In this document: positions 48,901 through 56,990 of the stretch, in pieces
Numbering within the stretch: position 1 is the stretch's first letter
How the letters are laid out: each line of letters starts with the position of its first letter
NCBI RefSeq assembly: GCF_012843905.1
Contig: NZ_JABAGC010000011.1
Span: forward strand, 1-64,000
DNA from: Clostridium sp. SM-530-WT-3G
GTDB lineage: Bacteria; Bacillota; Clostridia; Clostridiales; Clostridiaceae
Length of the DNA: 64,000 nucleotides
Direction: 5' to 3'
Position numbers and translations under genes: made by a program
The notes under the pieces: generated by a model
Database searches by the model: none
Seen by the model: the letters and a program-made list of their open reading frames with translations, nothing else
What the model was told of the DNA's origin: nothing

Positions 48901-49438
48901 CTTCTTCTTTTCTAACTATTCTCATACCTCTACCACCACCACCAGCAGCAGCTTTAACCATTACTGGATATCCACAGTACCTAGCAGCTTCTAAAGCTTC
49001 TTCTTCAGTTTCAACTGGCTTTTCTAAACCTGGAATTACGGGTACTCCTACACTTTCAGCAACAAGTTTAGATTGAATTTTATCTCCCAGCTTTTCCATC
49101 ATTTCTGGCTTTGGTCCTATGAATTCTATTCCTGCTTCTTCGCATCTTCTTGCGAATTCAGGATTTTCAGATAAAAATCCATAGCCTGGATGAATAGCAT
49201 CAACGTGCTTCTTTACTGCAAGGTTAATAATTTCATCAATATTTAAATAGGCTTCAACTGGTCCTTTATTTCTTCCTATTAAATAAGATTCGTGAGCTTT
49301 AGTTCTGAAAAGAGAATATTTATCCTCTTCTGTATATATAGCTACTGTTCGTATGCCAAGTTCATGACATGCCCTAAAAATTCTTATTGCAATTTCACCT
49401 CTGTTTGCAACTAAAACTCTTTTAAACTTTCTCCCCAA
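45986..49438 (-). CDS. pyc: Pyruvate carboxylase
   Basis: A 1150-residue biotin enzyme that carboxylates pyruvate to oxaloacetate with ATP and bicarbonate, an anaplerotic entry to aspartate and other products. The order is biotin carboxylase with ATP-grasp (about 1-460; AAAGGGGRGM loop, HIEVQILGD, EMNPRIQVEHTVTE), carboxyltransferase barrel (about 530-800; TLLATRVRS and the biotin-site MWGGATFDTAYRF, HLHTHDTTGNG), PC/OADA linker, and a C-terminal biotinyl domain with the carrier lysine K1113 in EAMKMET. Length and order match the single-chain enzyme. It starts at ATG with a poor ribosome site (GGAGTTGTTTTAAATTGGGG). Single-gene unit with its own strong terminator. Confidence 0.97.
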   Translation of the reverse strand: MGRKFKRVLVANRGEIAIRIFRACHELGIRTVAIYTEEDKYSLFRTKAHESYLIGRNKGPVEAYLNIDEIINLAVKKHVDAIHPGYGFLSENPEFARRCEEAGIEFIGPKPEMMEKLGDKIQSKLVAESVGVPVIPGLEKPVETEEEALEAARYCGYPVMVKAAAGGGGRGMRIVRKEEELLENYRNAKNEAKKAFGIDDIYIEKYIERPKHIEVQILGDKYGNIVHLYERDCSIQRRHQKVVEFTPSLVLTDEQRENICNDALKIAKSVNYRSAGTLEFLLDASGNHYFIEMNPRIQVEHTVTEMITGIDLVQSQILVAEGYTLDSKEIGIPSQDAIKPRGYAIQCRITTEDPANNFAPDTGRIDVYRSGAGFGIRHDGGNGFAGAIISPYYDSLLVKTTAYSRTFEDAIRKSIRSIKELTISGVKTNVDFLINVLNNEQFRKGTCDTNFIADNPQLFDINPRTDEEHRVLKFVGNTIVNVTKGNKKEFDVPVIPHISGDVVKDLRGTKQILDEQGPQGVVDYIKSQKKLLLTDTTMRDAQQSLLATRVRSVDMSKIAKSTAYYGQDLFSLEMWGGATFDTAYRFLKESPWQRLESLRKRIPNVMFQMLLRGANAVGYKNYPDNVIREFIKESAKSGIDIFRIFDSLNWLKGIEVSLDEVLKAGKVAEVALCYTGDILDESRDKYSLDYYVKKAKEIEKMGAHILAIKDMSALLKPYAAKKLITALKNEVSMPIHLHTHDTTGNGVATILMAADAGVDIVDTAYNSMSGLTSQPALNSVVAALKNTDRDTGIDLGGIQKLSEYWETVRPVYSEYESDLKSGSTEIYKYEIPGGQYSNLKPQAESFGLGHRFDDIKKMYKTVNEMLGDIIKVTPSSKMVGDMAIFMVQNDLTPENIFEKGKNMAFPDSVVSYFKGMMGQPEGGFPKELQKLVLKGEEPITVRPGELLPPEDFDKIAKYLEDKYKFKPSNQDILSYALYPEVFEDFIKHVMEYGQVRLMASDVFFHGLSEGETSEIEVKEGKILIVQLIEIGKLDKQGFRTLDFEINGNRRSIKIKDRTERAEANLSEDSTIMADPDDKMQIGASIPGNVIKVLVTEGQQVKEGESLVVVEAMKMETNVVASTDGVVEKIFAKEGQQVKTGELLIQLTSNK

Positions 49439-49838
49439 TTTAAAACAACTCCTTTGTTATTTTTCAAATATGAAGCTTTTTATTTAAAAAATTTCATATT
49501 TACTCCTTTATAAATATTTTTAATAATATTATTTAAATTATAGCACATTTTTACTATTTTATATATATTTTATACTTGTTTAAGTTAAATATTTTCCTAT
49601 CATATAGATTTTAATTATTTTTTCATTTATTATTCACCTTTTTCTATATTCAATAAAAAAATAATAGATTGATTTTATAATCTATTTAAAATCAATCTAT
49701 TACAAAGCCTTATATTAATATAAATTTTAATTCTATGTTTGCAATTTTCTCATTTAAAAACTTGCATTAATTTTATACATAAAGTATTAAATTATAATAC
49801 TATTATTACTTATTAACTAATTAAATAATATTTAACTC
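49439..49838. other. AT-rich gap with a strong terminator
   Basis: About 400 bases upstream of pyc. Only the terminator at 49662-49702 stands out; the pyc promoter must lie in 49440-49660 but no clear pair is visible. Confidence 0.45.
49662..49702 (-). terminator. Terminator of the 74-aa gene
   Basis: TAATAGATTGATTTTA pairs perfectly over 16 bp with its complement around a nine-base loop, then a T run on the minus strand. Confidence 0.88.
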
Positions 49839-50063
49839 CTATTCAGCATTTACGCTAAAAAACAATGCTTGTCCTAATGGTGTGCTTTTAATATGAGATT
49901 TTATAAGCTTCGCAGCCTTACTATCATCATCATAAGTAGAATCAAAATGTAATTTAAGCCCTTGCTTATTTTTAAATTTAAAATGTTTTTGTCCGTCTAT
50001 TTCCATATCTTCTACCATTTTAATAACTTCATCTTGCCTTAATGCACAGTTAATTAATATCAT
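49839..50063 (-). CDS. Small hypothetical protein
   Basis: A 74-residue protein, no signal or membrane part. Pattern of a small alpha/beta domain (EDMEIDGQKHFKFKNKQG then HFDSTYDDDSKAAKL). ATG preceded by GGGGTATATAA, a weak site. Its own strong terminator downstream supports a real gene. Family unknown to me. Confidence 0.6.
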   Translation of the reverse strand: MILINCALRQDEVIKMVEDMEIDGQKHFKFKNKQGLKLHFDSTYDDDSKAAKLIKSHIKSTPLGQALFFSVNAE

Positions 50064-50394
50064 TTATATACCCCATTTCTATTTTTATTTTAATATAAGG
50101 TTACTTCTTAGATAGTCTTATATCCAGGAAAAGTATAACATATTTTATATTATTTTCAATCAATCTTCTACACCAACACTACAATTCAACTATCAAAAAC
50201 AAAGTTTATATATAGTTCCATGTGGAAATGTCAAAGTAAATGTATTATATACATCATTTTCTTAAGAATATATCATCTTACAAAAAAAATCCCCTTAGTA
50301 AAAGAAAATTTTCTTCACCTACTAGAGGACTAAAAATATATATTAATTTTTATACAAATAAAAAATAACCCTACAAAGATAATTACTTATTAAG
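50064..50394. other. Gap with a terminator only
   Basis: About 330 AT-rich bases; the terminator at 50282-50331 is the only recognisable element. Confidence 0.4.
50282..50331 (-). terminator. Terminator of the 72-aa gene
   Basis: Imperfect long hairpin (CTCTAGTA ... TACTAAGGGG with GAAGAAAA/TTTTCTTT inside), followed by eight T on the minus strand. Confidence 0.75.
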
Positions 50395-50613
50395 TTAAAT
50401 TCCTTCAAATATTATCAATCCTTCATCCTGAGATATTATTCCCATTTCCTCAAGCTTATCTAATTCCCTATTAAAATCAAAACTATTTATCTCCTTAGCA
50501 TTTGGGTATATTTTATTTTTTTCAAAGTGCCTCTTTAATTCAAAATAGCTTATTTCCCTTACATCCATAAGCATTTTTATTATTGCTGATGAATATGTTG
50601 AAATATTATCCAT
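50395..50613 (-). CDS. Small hypothetical protein
   Basis: A 72-residue, helix-rich, winged-helix-like small protein (SYFELKRHFEKNKIYP, then FNRELDKLEEMGIISQDEG). The pattern of a short helical body followed by a two-strand end resembles small wHTH proteins, but this is only a guess. ATG preceded by GGAGGTAGCATT, a good site. Own promoter region and terminator. Confidence 0.65.
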   Translation of the reverse strand: MDNISTYSSAIIKMLMDVREISYFELKRHFEKNKIYPNAKEINSFDFNRELDKLEEMGIISQDEGLIIFEGI

Positions 50614-50847
50614 AATGCTACCTCCAAACTTTACAAATATATAATAATATTTATGACGAAGATATAAATATTAGAACATTCCTATATAGTATGAAATTTA
50701 TTAAGTTATATTATCTATATTTCTAAAGCGCATGTTATTCTTTAGCTCTATTGGTTTAAAATAATCAATTATAGTCAAAACTATACAATATCGTAACACT
50801 TTATATATAATTACTTGTCAAATTTTGATTAATATTGTATATATTAA

Positions 50848-50876
50848 TTGTTCTGATATAATAAATCTGATATAAT
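50848..50876 (+). promoter_or_regulatory. Tandem -10 elements upstream of the HNH-like gene
   Basis: TCTGATATAAT occurs twice 14 bases apart (TATAAT at 50857-50862 and 50871-50876). The second has TTGTTC (50848-50853) at a 17-base spacing. Confidence 0.55.
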
Positions 50877-50912
50877 AATACGATGTTTATAAATTAATTT
50901 AAACATGCTATT

Positions 50913-51578
50913 TTGAAAGAGGTGTTCATTATTAATACTAATAAAAAAGCAAAAGACAATAAATATACTACAAAAGATGTTCTTACTGAAATTACTGTTT
51001 ACAAAAAAGATGGAACAGAATTTATTTGCAAGATAGATACTTTTGATGCAGAAAGAGTTAAAAATGCTGGTCCTTGGTTTGCAGAATGGCACAAGGATTT
51101 TAATAATTACTTAGTCCAAAGACTTATAACTACAACTGTCAATGGAAAAACTAAGCGTACTAAACAAACTATACAAAGTTTTATCTTAGATGTTGATCCA
51201 AGAACTCCAATAAAACACTTAAATGGAAATACTTTAGACAACAGAAAAAATAATCTTGAAATATATAACAGATACTCAAAAAATGACTGCGAAAAAATAG
51301 ATCATGAAACTATGGGTATAATTCTAAGAGATAAATTCGGTAATCCAAAAGATACTGCATTAATTGATATGGATGATGTAAATGATGTTGTTAAAGATGG
51401 TTACAATTGGGTTACATATAGAAAAGGTAATGAACTTATGGTAGTTGCCAACACAAAAAATGGCAGAATTCGTTTAGATGAGTTCATAATGGAACCTGAA
51501 GAAGGTACAAAAATCCATCATATAAATTTAAATCCTCTAGATAATAGAAGAAAAAACTTAGAAATTAAAGAACTTTAA
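50913..51578 (+). CDS. HNH-endonuclease-like protein with two HNH-type motifs
   Basis: A 221-residue protein containing two similar His-Asn motifs: IKHLNGNTLDNRKNNLEIYN near residue 100 and IHHINLNPLDNRRKNLEIKE at the C-terminus. These resemble the conserved core of HNH homing-type endonucleases (H-N-x-LDNR-xNL), but the leading H of HNH is weak, so activity is unsure. Two repeats of a roughly 100-residue unit suggest an internal duplication. No intron or mobile context is seen. The listed start is TTG; AAAGAGGTG lies nearby and would fit a start a few codons further in (a rare ATT start at 50928 or 50931 in this frame), so the exact start is uncertain. Strong terminator follows. Confidence 0.75.
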   Translation: MKEVFIINTNKKAKDNKYTTKDVLTEITVYKKDGTEFICKIDTFDAERVKNAGPWFAEWHKDFNNYLVQRLITTTVNGKTKRTKQTIQSFILDVDPRTPIKHLNGNTLDNRKNNLEIYNRYSKNDCEKIDHETMGIILRDKFGNPKDTALIDMDDVNDVVKDGYNWVTYRKGNELMVVANTKNGRIRLDEFIMEPEEGTKIHHINLNPLDNRRKNLEIKEL

Positions 51579-51582
51579 TTAT

Positions 51583-51635
51583 AATAATACCTTGAAATCT
51601 CTAAATATAGAGTATTTCAAGGCATTATTTTTTTC
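51583..51635 (+). terminator. Terminator of the HNH-like gene
   Basis: AATAAT-CCTTGAAAT pairs with ATTTCAAGG-ATTATT and a run of T follows. Confidence 0.88.
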
Positions 51636-51802
51636 ATATACTATTTAGTATAAAATAATTCCCCAGCAAAAAATAAACAAACATTATAGTCCATAAGATT
51701 TATTTTCTTTTACATATTTTGTATATTTTTCTATTTTTATTTTAATGATTTAGGTGTAAACTATTAATATGAGAATTATATGACAAATATGAGGTGATTT
51801 AT

Positions 51803-52459
51803 TTGACTATTTTTAAAATACTACTAGGTGATATAACAAAACTTAAATTTGATGCTATTGTAAATGCAGCAAATACCTCTCTTCTTGGGGGAGGAGGGGT
51901 CGATGGTTCTATCCACAAAGCATGTGGAAATAGACTTTTAGACGAGTGCAGAGAACTTAAGGGCTGTATGACAGGTAATTCAAAAATAACTCAATCATAT
52001 GACCTTACAGACAAAGGTGTATACTGGGTAATTCATACTGTTGGTCCAATTTATAGAAATAACGGAACAGAAGAAAAATATTTAAGAAGTGCATACAGAA
52101 CTGCATTGAATTTAGCAGCTGACTATTCATCAGTTTATACAAAACAATACAATAATATACTCGAGAATTATATTTGTAGTTTCAAAAATAATGAACTTTT
52201 TGGTGAAAAGAAAAAAGAAATATTAATCAATGAATGTAATGATTATATAAAAAATCACCCTATAAAAACTCTTGCATTTCCTTCAATAAGCACTGGAGCA
52301 TATGGGTATCCATTAGAAAAAGCATGCACAATTGCCTTGGATGAAATAACTACATTTATAAATAATAATCCGGAGATTTTTGATGAAATTGCTATGGTAT
52401 GCTATGATCAAAAAACATATGATGCTTTTACACATGCCTACAATGAGCAATTTAATTAA
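51803..52459 (+). CDS. Macrodomain protein (O-acetyl-ADP-ribose deacetylase-like)
   Basis: A 218-residue ADP-ribose-binding macrodomain of the MacroD/YmdB type. The motifs are GDITKLKFDAIVNAANTSLL and GGGGVDGSIHKACG near the N-terminus, then FPSISTGAYGYPLEKA around residue 165. Such enzymes remove ADP-ribose from proteins or deacetylate O-acetyl-ADP-ribose. An insert of about 30 residues (KQYNNILENYICSFKNNELF) lengthens the loop before the last motif. TTG at 51803 is preferred over a GTG nine bases earlier, because GAGGTGA lies seven bases before it. Single gene with a terminator. Confidence 0.9.
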   Translation: MTIFKILLGDITKLKFDAIVNAANTSLLGGGGVDGSIHKACGNRLLDECRELKGCMTGNSKITQSYDLTDKGVYWVIHTVGPIYRNNGTEEKYLRSAYRTALNLAADYSSVYTKQYNNILENYICSFKNNELFGEKKKEILINECNDYIKNHPIKTLAFPSISTGAYGYPLEKACTIALDEITTFINNNPEIFDEIAMVCYDQKTYDAFTHAYNEQFN

Positions 52460-52488
52460 GAAGTTTATTTTTTAATATTAACCATCAA

Positions 52489-52536
52489 AAAAGGACTTGC
52501 TTAGAAATAGAGGTAAAAATTCTAAGTAGTCCTTTT
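52489..52536 (+). terminator. Terminator of the macrodomain gene
   Basis: AAAAGGACT plus CTTAGAA pairs with TTCTAAG plus AGTCCTTTT (short internal bulge); T run follows. Confidence 0.85.
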
Positions 52537-52617
52537 AAAATACTATATATGGGGCTTCTTTGGGGATTTTTTAATTTTATAAAATAAATATAAATTTAAA
52601 AAAAGATTTTTTTATTT

Positions 52618-52653
52618 CTGCCCATAAAGCTTTTGCGAACCATTTATGGGCAG
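52618..52653 (-). terminator. Terminator of rubrerythrin
   Basis: CTGCCCATAAA pairs perfectly with TTTATGGGCAG; minus-strand tail is T-rich (ATAAAAAAATC follows the stem on the other strand). Confidence 0.85.
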
Positions 52654-52676
52654 ATTAAATATACATATTATAGTTA

Positions 52677-53219
52677 TTATCCAAAATATCTATTTAATAA
52701 TCCTTCAAAAGCTTTTCCATGTCTAGCTTCATCCTTAGCCATTTCATGAACTGTATCATGGATAGCATCTAAGTTAGCTTTTTTAGCTCTTAAAGCCAAA
52801 TCAAATTTTCCTTCTGTAGCACCATTTTCAGCAGCTACTCTTAATTCTAAGTTCTTCTTAGTTGAGTTTGTAACAACTTCTCCTAATAATTCAGCAAACT
52901 TAGCAGCATGTTCAGCTTCTTCGTAAGCAGCTTTTTCATAATACATTCCTACTTCAGGATATCCTTCTCTATGAGCAACTCTAGCCATTGCTAAATACAT
53001 ACCAACTTCAGTACATTCTCCTTCAAAGTTAGCTCTTAAATCAGCTAGTATATCGTCTGAAACACCTTCTGCGATTCCTACTACATGTTCACAAGCCCAA
53101 GTTCTTTTACCTGTTTCTTCTATGAACTTATCAGCTGGTGCTCCACATATTGGACATTTTTCTGGAGCTGCTTCTCCTTCATAAACATAACCACATACTG
53201 TACAAACAAATTTTTTCAT
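52677..53219 (-). CDS. Reverse rubrerythrin
   Basis: A 180-residue non-haem iron protein with the rubredoxin domain at the N-terminus (C6, C9 in VCTVCG and C22, C25 in KCPICG) and the ferritin-like diiron domain after it (about 45-175; [32 protein letters not shown]). This order is the reverse of classic rubrerythrin and marks the clostridial revRbr type. It reduces hydrogen peroxide or oxygen with electrons from NADH via a rubredoxin reductase. Codon use is that of a highly expressed gene. SD GGAGGAT. A PerR-like box sits about 100 bases upstream. Confidence 0.94.
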   Translation of the reverse strand: MKKFVCTVCGYVYEGEAAPEKCPICGAPADKFIEETGKRTWACEHVVGIAEGVSDDILADLRANFEGECTEVGMYLAMARVAHREGYPEVGMYYEKAAYEEAEHAAKFAELLGEVVTNSTKKNLELRVAAENGATEGKFDLALRAKKANLDAIHDTVHEMAKDEARHGKAFEGLLNRYFG

Positions 53220-53240
53220 AATTTCATCCTCCTAATTTCT

Positions 53241-53290
53241 AAGTAATTTATTATTTTTAAGTAATTTATTATTTTTTAGTAATTATTTAA
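53241..53290. repeat. Short tandem repeat in the rubrerythrin leader
   Basis: AAGTAATTTATTATTTTT occurs twice (53241-53258, 53259-53276) followed by a partial third copy (AGTAATTATTTAA), a 18-19 base period. Confidence 0.8.
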
Positions 53291-53318
53291 TAGTTTTATT
53301 TCCTTCACTGTGATTATT

Positions 53319-53333
53319 ATATAATAATTATTA
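53319..53333. promoter_or_regulatory. PerR-like box
   Basis: ATATAAT-A-ATTATTA matches the PerR consensus TTATAATnATTATAA at 12 of 14 positions. It lies 100 bases upstream of the rubrerythrin start. AT-richness makes chance matches possible. Confidence 0.55.
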
Positions 53334-53602
53334 TCCATTGTAAATATATAAAATAAATTTTTTATACTTTTTAGATTTTATTCCAGTAAATTTAAATTTT
53401 TTTATTAATATCTTGCTATCCTTTATCTTCTTAATAATTCTTGTCTTAGTTTTATAAAAAATTCACATACACTTTATAAATATATGTCTTCAAAAAGTTA
53501 ATATTATCTAAAATTTTTATTAAGATATATGTAGAACTGTATTAAATAGTTTATAATTGATTATATATACACAAATACTAAATTTAATAAGGAGTGTTTT
53601 TA

Positions 53603-54496
53603 TTGTTTGGATACATTACTCCACTTAAGGCAGAATTAAAAGTTAAAGATTTTGAAAGATTTAAGTGCTATTATTGTGGACTCTGTTGTCAGATAAAACA
53701 ACAATTTGGGAATATTCCAAGAATGTCATTAAATTATGATATGACTTTCCTTGCCCTACTCATTGACGGAATTAGTCCTGAAGAAATTAAAACAGATTCT
53801 CACATATGCATTCTTCATCCAACTGAAAAGAAAACTATAATTATTGATAATAAACCATTAGCTTATGCAGCTGCTATAAATCTTGCATTGTTTTATTACA
53901 AACTTATAGATGATGTTAACGATGATAAAAATTTAAAAAGTAGAATATCTGCAATGGTTTTATCTCCATATAGAAAAAAATTTTCAAATGCAATACTTAA
54001 AACAGATGAAAGAATAAAAGAATGTATCATGAAATTAAATAATCTTGAAACAACAAAGAATTTTACTTCAATAGATGAAATATGCCATCCATTCAGTGAT
54101 CTTGTAGGTATTGTACTCCGAGATTATCCTTTTGAACTTTCACAAGATTGTAAAGAACTGAGATATACACTTTATACTTTAGGTTATTCTATAGGAAAAT
54201 GGATTTATTTAATTGATGCTATTGATGATTTAGAAGAAGATATGAAAGCAAAAAAATTCAATCCTATAAATTTTCTATATAATAAGGGAGATTTAGAGTA
54301 TAATAAGTTTATTGAATTAATCAAACCTAAAATTGAATTTACCATATTAAATTGTGGATATACATGCATGGAAAATTTAATGAAATTAGACTTAAAACGT
54401 AATAAAGATATCTTATATAATATAATCGAATTAGGATTAATGGATAAATATATAAGAGTAACAAATAATAATAATTCTAAAGACACTAAAAAATAA
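53603..54496 (+). CDS. DUF5685 family protein
   Basis: A 297-residue protein. It begins MFGYITPLKAELKVKDFERF with a Cys cluster CYYCGLCC at about 23-30, then mostly helices. This is the clostridial DUF5685 pattern, of unknown function; the closely spaced Cys residues could bind an Fe-S cluster or zinc. TTG at 53603 is taken as start since AAGGAG lies ten bases before it; a GTG three codons earlier overlaps that site. It is followed after 17 bases by a DnaJ-domain gene, an arrangement suggesting joint action. Confidence 0.85.
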   Translation: MFGYITPLKAELKVKDFERFKCYYCGLCCQIKQQFGNIPRMSLNYDMTFLALLIDGISPEEIKTDSHICILHPTEKKTIIIDNKPLAYAAAINLALFYYKLIDDVNDDKNLKSRISAMVLSPYRKKFSNAILKTDERIKECIMKLNNLETTKNFTSIDEICHPFSDLVGIVLRDYPFELSQDCKELRYTLYTLGYSIGKWIYLIDAIDDLEEDMKAKKFNPINFLYNKGDLEYNKFIELIKPKIEFTILNCGYTCMENLMKLDLKRNKDILYNIIELGLMDKYIRVTNNNNSKDTKK

Positions 54497-54513
54497 AAAG
54501 GAGAGATTTATAA

Positions 54514-55155
54514 ATGAATCCATATGAAGTACTAGGTGTCAAACCTGGAGCAAGCCAAGATGAAATAAAAAGCGCTTATAGAAAACTTATTAAAAAATAT
54601 CATCCTGATCAATATGGTGATAATCCCCTTAAGGATTTAGCTCAGGAAAAAATGATTGAAATAAATGAAGCATATGATGCTTTAACTAAGAATGGTGGAA
54701 ATAGTTATAACTCATCCAGCAGTTATTCTTCAAATACTTCTTCACAAAGCTATGGAAATACATATAGTTCTAATAACTCATATACTAATACTTCTGCTGA
54801 TTTTATGCAGATAAGACAGATGATAAATTCAAGAAACTTTTCTGGTGCTGAAAGCAGATTAAATTCAATAACCAATAGAAATGCAGAATGGCACTTCTTA
54901 TATGGTGCAGTAATGTTAAACAAAGGTTGGTATGATTCTGCTCTTGAGCATATGACTACAGCTGTAAATATGGATCCTAACAATTTCGAATACAGACAAG
55001 GATTAAATTCTTTAAGACAAAGAGGAACAAGCTACGCTAATCCATATTACAGAAAAACAAACAATAATACTGACGCATGTGATTGCTGTATAAATCTTTG
55101 GTGTTTAGATTCACTATGCGAATGTGCTGGTGGTGACCTCATATCATGCTGCTAA
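54514..55155 (+). CDS. DnaJ-domain protein with cysteine-rich C-terminus
   Basis: A 213-residue protein: a J domain (about 1-60) with H30-P31-D32, a Ser/Asn/Tyr-rich linker (about 62-100), a helical repeat-like region similar to TPR (about 100-165), and a C-terminal tail holding eight Cys in 27 residues (CDCC, WC, CEC, CC). J domains stimulate DnaK ATPase. There is no zinc-finger CxxCxGxG of classic DnaJ. It sits 17 bases after the DUF5685 gene, with SD AAGGAGAG; the two appear to be an operon. The tail may bind metal or a membrane (inference). Confidence 0.88.
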   Translation: MNPYEVLGVKPGASQDEIKSAYRKLIKKYHPDQYGDNPLKDLAQEKMIEINEAYDALTKNGGNSYNSSSSYSSNTSSQSYGNTYSSNNSYTNTSADFMQIRQMINSRNFSGAESRLNSITNRNAEWHFLYGAVMLNKGWYDSALEHMTTAVNMDPNNFEYRQGLNSLRQRGTSYANPYYRKTNNNTDACDCCINLWCLDSLCECAGGDLISCC

Positions 55156-55187
55156 TTCCTTATAGGATTTCTCTTCATACTTAATAT

Positions 55188-55218
55188 AAATTGAAATCTC
55201 TTTACGAGGTTTCAATTT
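55188..55218 (+). terminator. Terminator of the DUF5685-dnaJ operon
   Basis: AAATTGAAATCTC pairs with GAGGTTTCAATTT (one G-T), short loop; a moderate T-rich tail follows. Confidence 0.7.
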
Positions 55219-55289
55219 ATTTAAACAACAAAATATAAAATAAACTTCATCTTTTGAATTTTATTTAAAAAGGAGGATTATAAAATTCC

Positions 55290-55781
55290 ATGAAAGCAAA
55301 AAAAATTGCTGAAAGCGGAATACTAATAGCTCTTACTATTATTGTACTCTATGCTGCTTCTATTCTTCCAGTCAGCAAACTTACCGTACTTACTATTGCA
55401 TCATGCTTTATTCCAATAGCAATAATGCAAACTTCATTAAAAAATACAATAGTTATTTATGTTGCTTCAAGCCTGCTAAGTTTATTTCTTATACCAATAA
55501 ATATAGCATTATCTTATATTTTATTTTTCGGTATCTATGGAATAATCAAATATTACATTGAAAAATCAAAAAATCTAATTATAGAAATAATATTAAAACT
55601 TATAATCTTTAATATACTTTGCAGCATAATATATTTTACTGTAAAAAATATATTTATACTGCCATCAACACTTCCAGTGTGGATTATTGTTATTGGAGCT
55701 CAAGCCATATTTTTAGTTTATGATTATGCATTAAGCCTTATTATAAATTATTTTTATGATAGATTTCACAAATATATTTAA
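55290..55781 (+). CDS. Predicted membrane protein
   Basis: A 163-residue integral membrane protein with about five hydrophobic segments. The start MKAKKIAESGILIALTIIVL and the layout resemble small ECF S-component or DUF2232-type proteins, but no decisive motif is visible. SD AAGGAGG before ATG. Terminator follows. Single gene, substrate unknown. Confidence 0.6.
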   Translation: MKAKKIAESGILIALTIIVLYAASILPVSKLTVLTIASCFIPIAIMQTSLKNTIVIYVASSLLSLFLIPINIALSYILFFGIYGIIKYYIEKSKNLIIEIILKLIIFNILCSIIYFTVKNIFILPSTLPVWIIVIGAQAIFLVYDYALSLIINYFYDRFHKYI

Positions 55782-55811
55782 ACTTAAACATAATAATATT
55801 CTATCAATTTA

Positions 55812-55855
55812 AAAAAGTGGCCGTATTTAAAAATAGTTAGATACGACCATTTTTT
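55812..55855. terminator. Bidirectional terminator between convergent genes
   Basis: AAAAGTGG-CGTAT pairs with ATACG-CCATTTT (some wobble) with T runs. Confidence 0.75.
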
Positions 55856-55961
55856 ATGTTTATTTCATAAAAATATTTTCTTGCTCTAACCTTTTTATCA
55901 AGTACGATATCATTTTAAATCTTATATTATTTTTATTCTCCTATAAATATTTAATTAAATA

Positions 55962-56990
55962 CTATAATGACATATATCTTACAATAAGTTCATTTAAAAA
56001 TTTCACAGTCTTTATAGGAGCCTTTCCAACAGATGTCTCTCCTGCTAAAAGAAATCCTGTTACCCCTTCTTTTATTAAATTATATATACTTTCCACTTCA
56101 CATAATGAAGGCACTTTTCCTAACTTCATGCTGTTAAGTAAATGGGTTGCAACAATTAGATCCTTATTAGTAAACTTAGTCACTGCTTGTATGATTTTCT
56201 CTTGGTAAATTGGAGTATCTTCAATTGATGTTTCAGGTATAAGGTCTCCCCTTCCAATTACTATTCCATCTACGCAGCTAAGTATTCTTTCTAGATTTTT
56301 TACTCCTTTTAGAGTCTCAATTTTTGCCCATACTTTAGGTACATTATCACCATTTTTATTTTCATCAAGGAACTTCTTTAATTCTTCTACATCCTCTTTA
56401 TCTTCAACGAAAGACTGACATATTATATCGACTTTATTTTTTATCCCCCATTGTATTGCTCTTTTATCATTAACATTAAGGGATAAAAAGCTCCTATCAA
56501 GTTCCTTTATATTACATCCTTTTCCCTTTCTAATTATCCCCCCTTTTACTGCTTTTGTTTTTATAAGATTTTCATTATTATTTTCAATAATCTTAAATCT
56601 CATTGTATTGTCTTTAATAGAAATCTCCTTATAAACATTCTCTTCAAGCATTTTATGTTTTATATTCAAAGGAATTACCTTGACTTTATTTTTAGGTAGA
56701 TTTTTTATTTCCTTTGTGTATTTATCTTCACCACAGAAATAAACATCCTCATCATTATAAATTTTATATATATACTCAAATTTATCAGAAACACGTACTT
56801 TCCTTCCAGAAAGATCTACTAATACATTTAAAGAGTCATCTATAGTTCTTGCCATATTTAAAAATTCAATAAATTCTGCTTCACTACCATGTGCAAAATT
56901 AAACCTGACGGTATTAACACCATTATCAATTATACCTTTAAATGAATTTCTATCTTTAACAGACGGACCAACAGTGCCTATTATATACAT
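55962..56990 (-). CDS. Short pyruvate kinase-like protein
   Basis: A 342-residue divergent pyruvate kinase homologue with the barrel but without the C-terminal regulatory domain of usual ~475-residue enzymes. Motifs, partly changed: IIGTVGPS for TIGPAS, RFNFAHGS, LSGRKVRV for GPKIR, WAKIETLKGV, DGIVIGRGDL for MVARGDLG, and VATHLLNSM for ATQMLESM. The key Lys, Asp and Thr remain but the metal-site sequences differ, so catalysis may be altered. ATG at 56988-56990 is chosen because TTGGAGGATACT sits before it; a TTG four codons earlier overlaps that site. Single gene. It is not the main glycolytic enzyme. Confidence 0.78.
   Translation of the reverse strand: MYIIGTVGPSVKDRNSFKGIIDNGVNTVRFNFAHGSEAEFIEFLNMARTIDDSLNVLVDLSGRKVRVSDKFEYIYKIYNDEDVYFCGEDKYTKEIKNLPKNKVKVIPLNIKHKMLEENVYKEISIKDNTMRFKIIENNNENLIKTKAVKGGIIRKGKGCNIKELDRSFLSLNVNDKRAIQWGIKNKVDIICQSFVEDKEDVEELKKFLDENKNGDNVPKVWAKIETLKGVKNLERILSCVDGIVIGRGDLIPETSIEDTPIYQEKIIQAVTKFTNKDLIVATHLLNSMKLGKVPSLCEVESIYNLIKEGVTGFLLAGETSVGKAPIKTVKFLNELIVRYMSL

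Larger units (their letters stand above)
53220..53602. other. Upstream region of rubrerythrin and DUF5685
   Basis: About 380 bases with the tandem repeat and PerR-like site listed separately; the rest is AT-rich without further recognisable elements. Confidence 0.45.

Noticed and set aside
50844-51092. 82-codon minus-strand frame overlapping the HNH-like gene start
   Set aside because: Antisense, rich in Cys/Phe/Ile as expected for the complement of a Lys/Asn-rich gene; no ribosome site.
53241-53290. Tandem repeat as a CRISPR array
   Set aside because: Units abut with no spacers and no cas genes are present.
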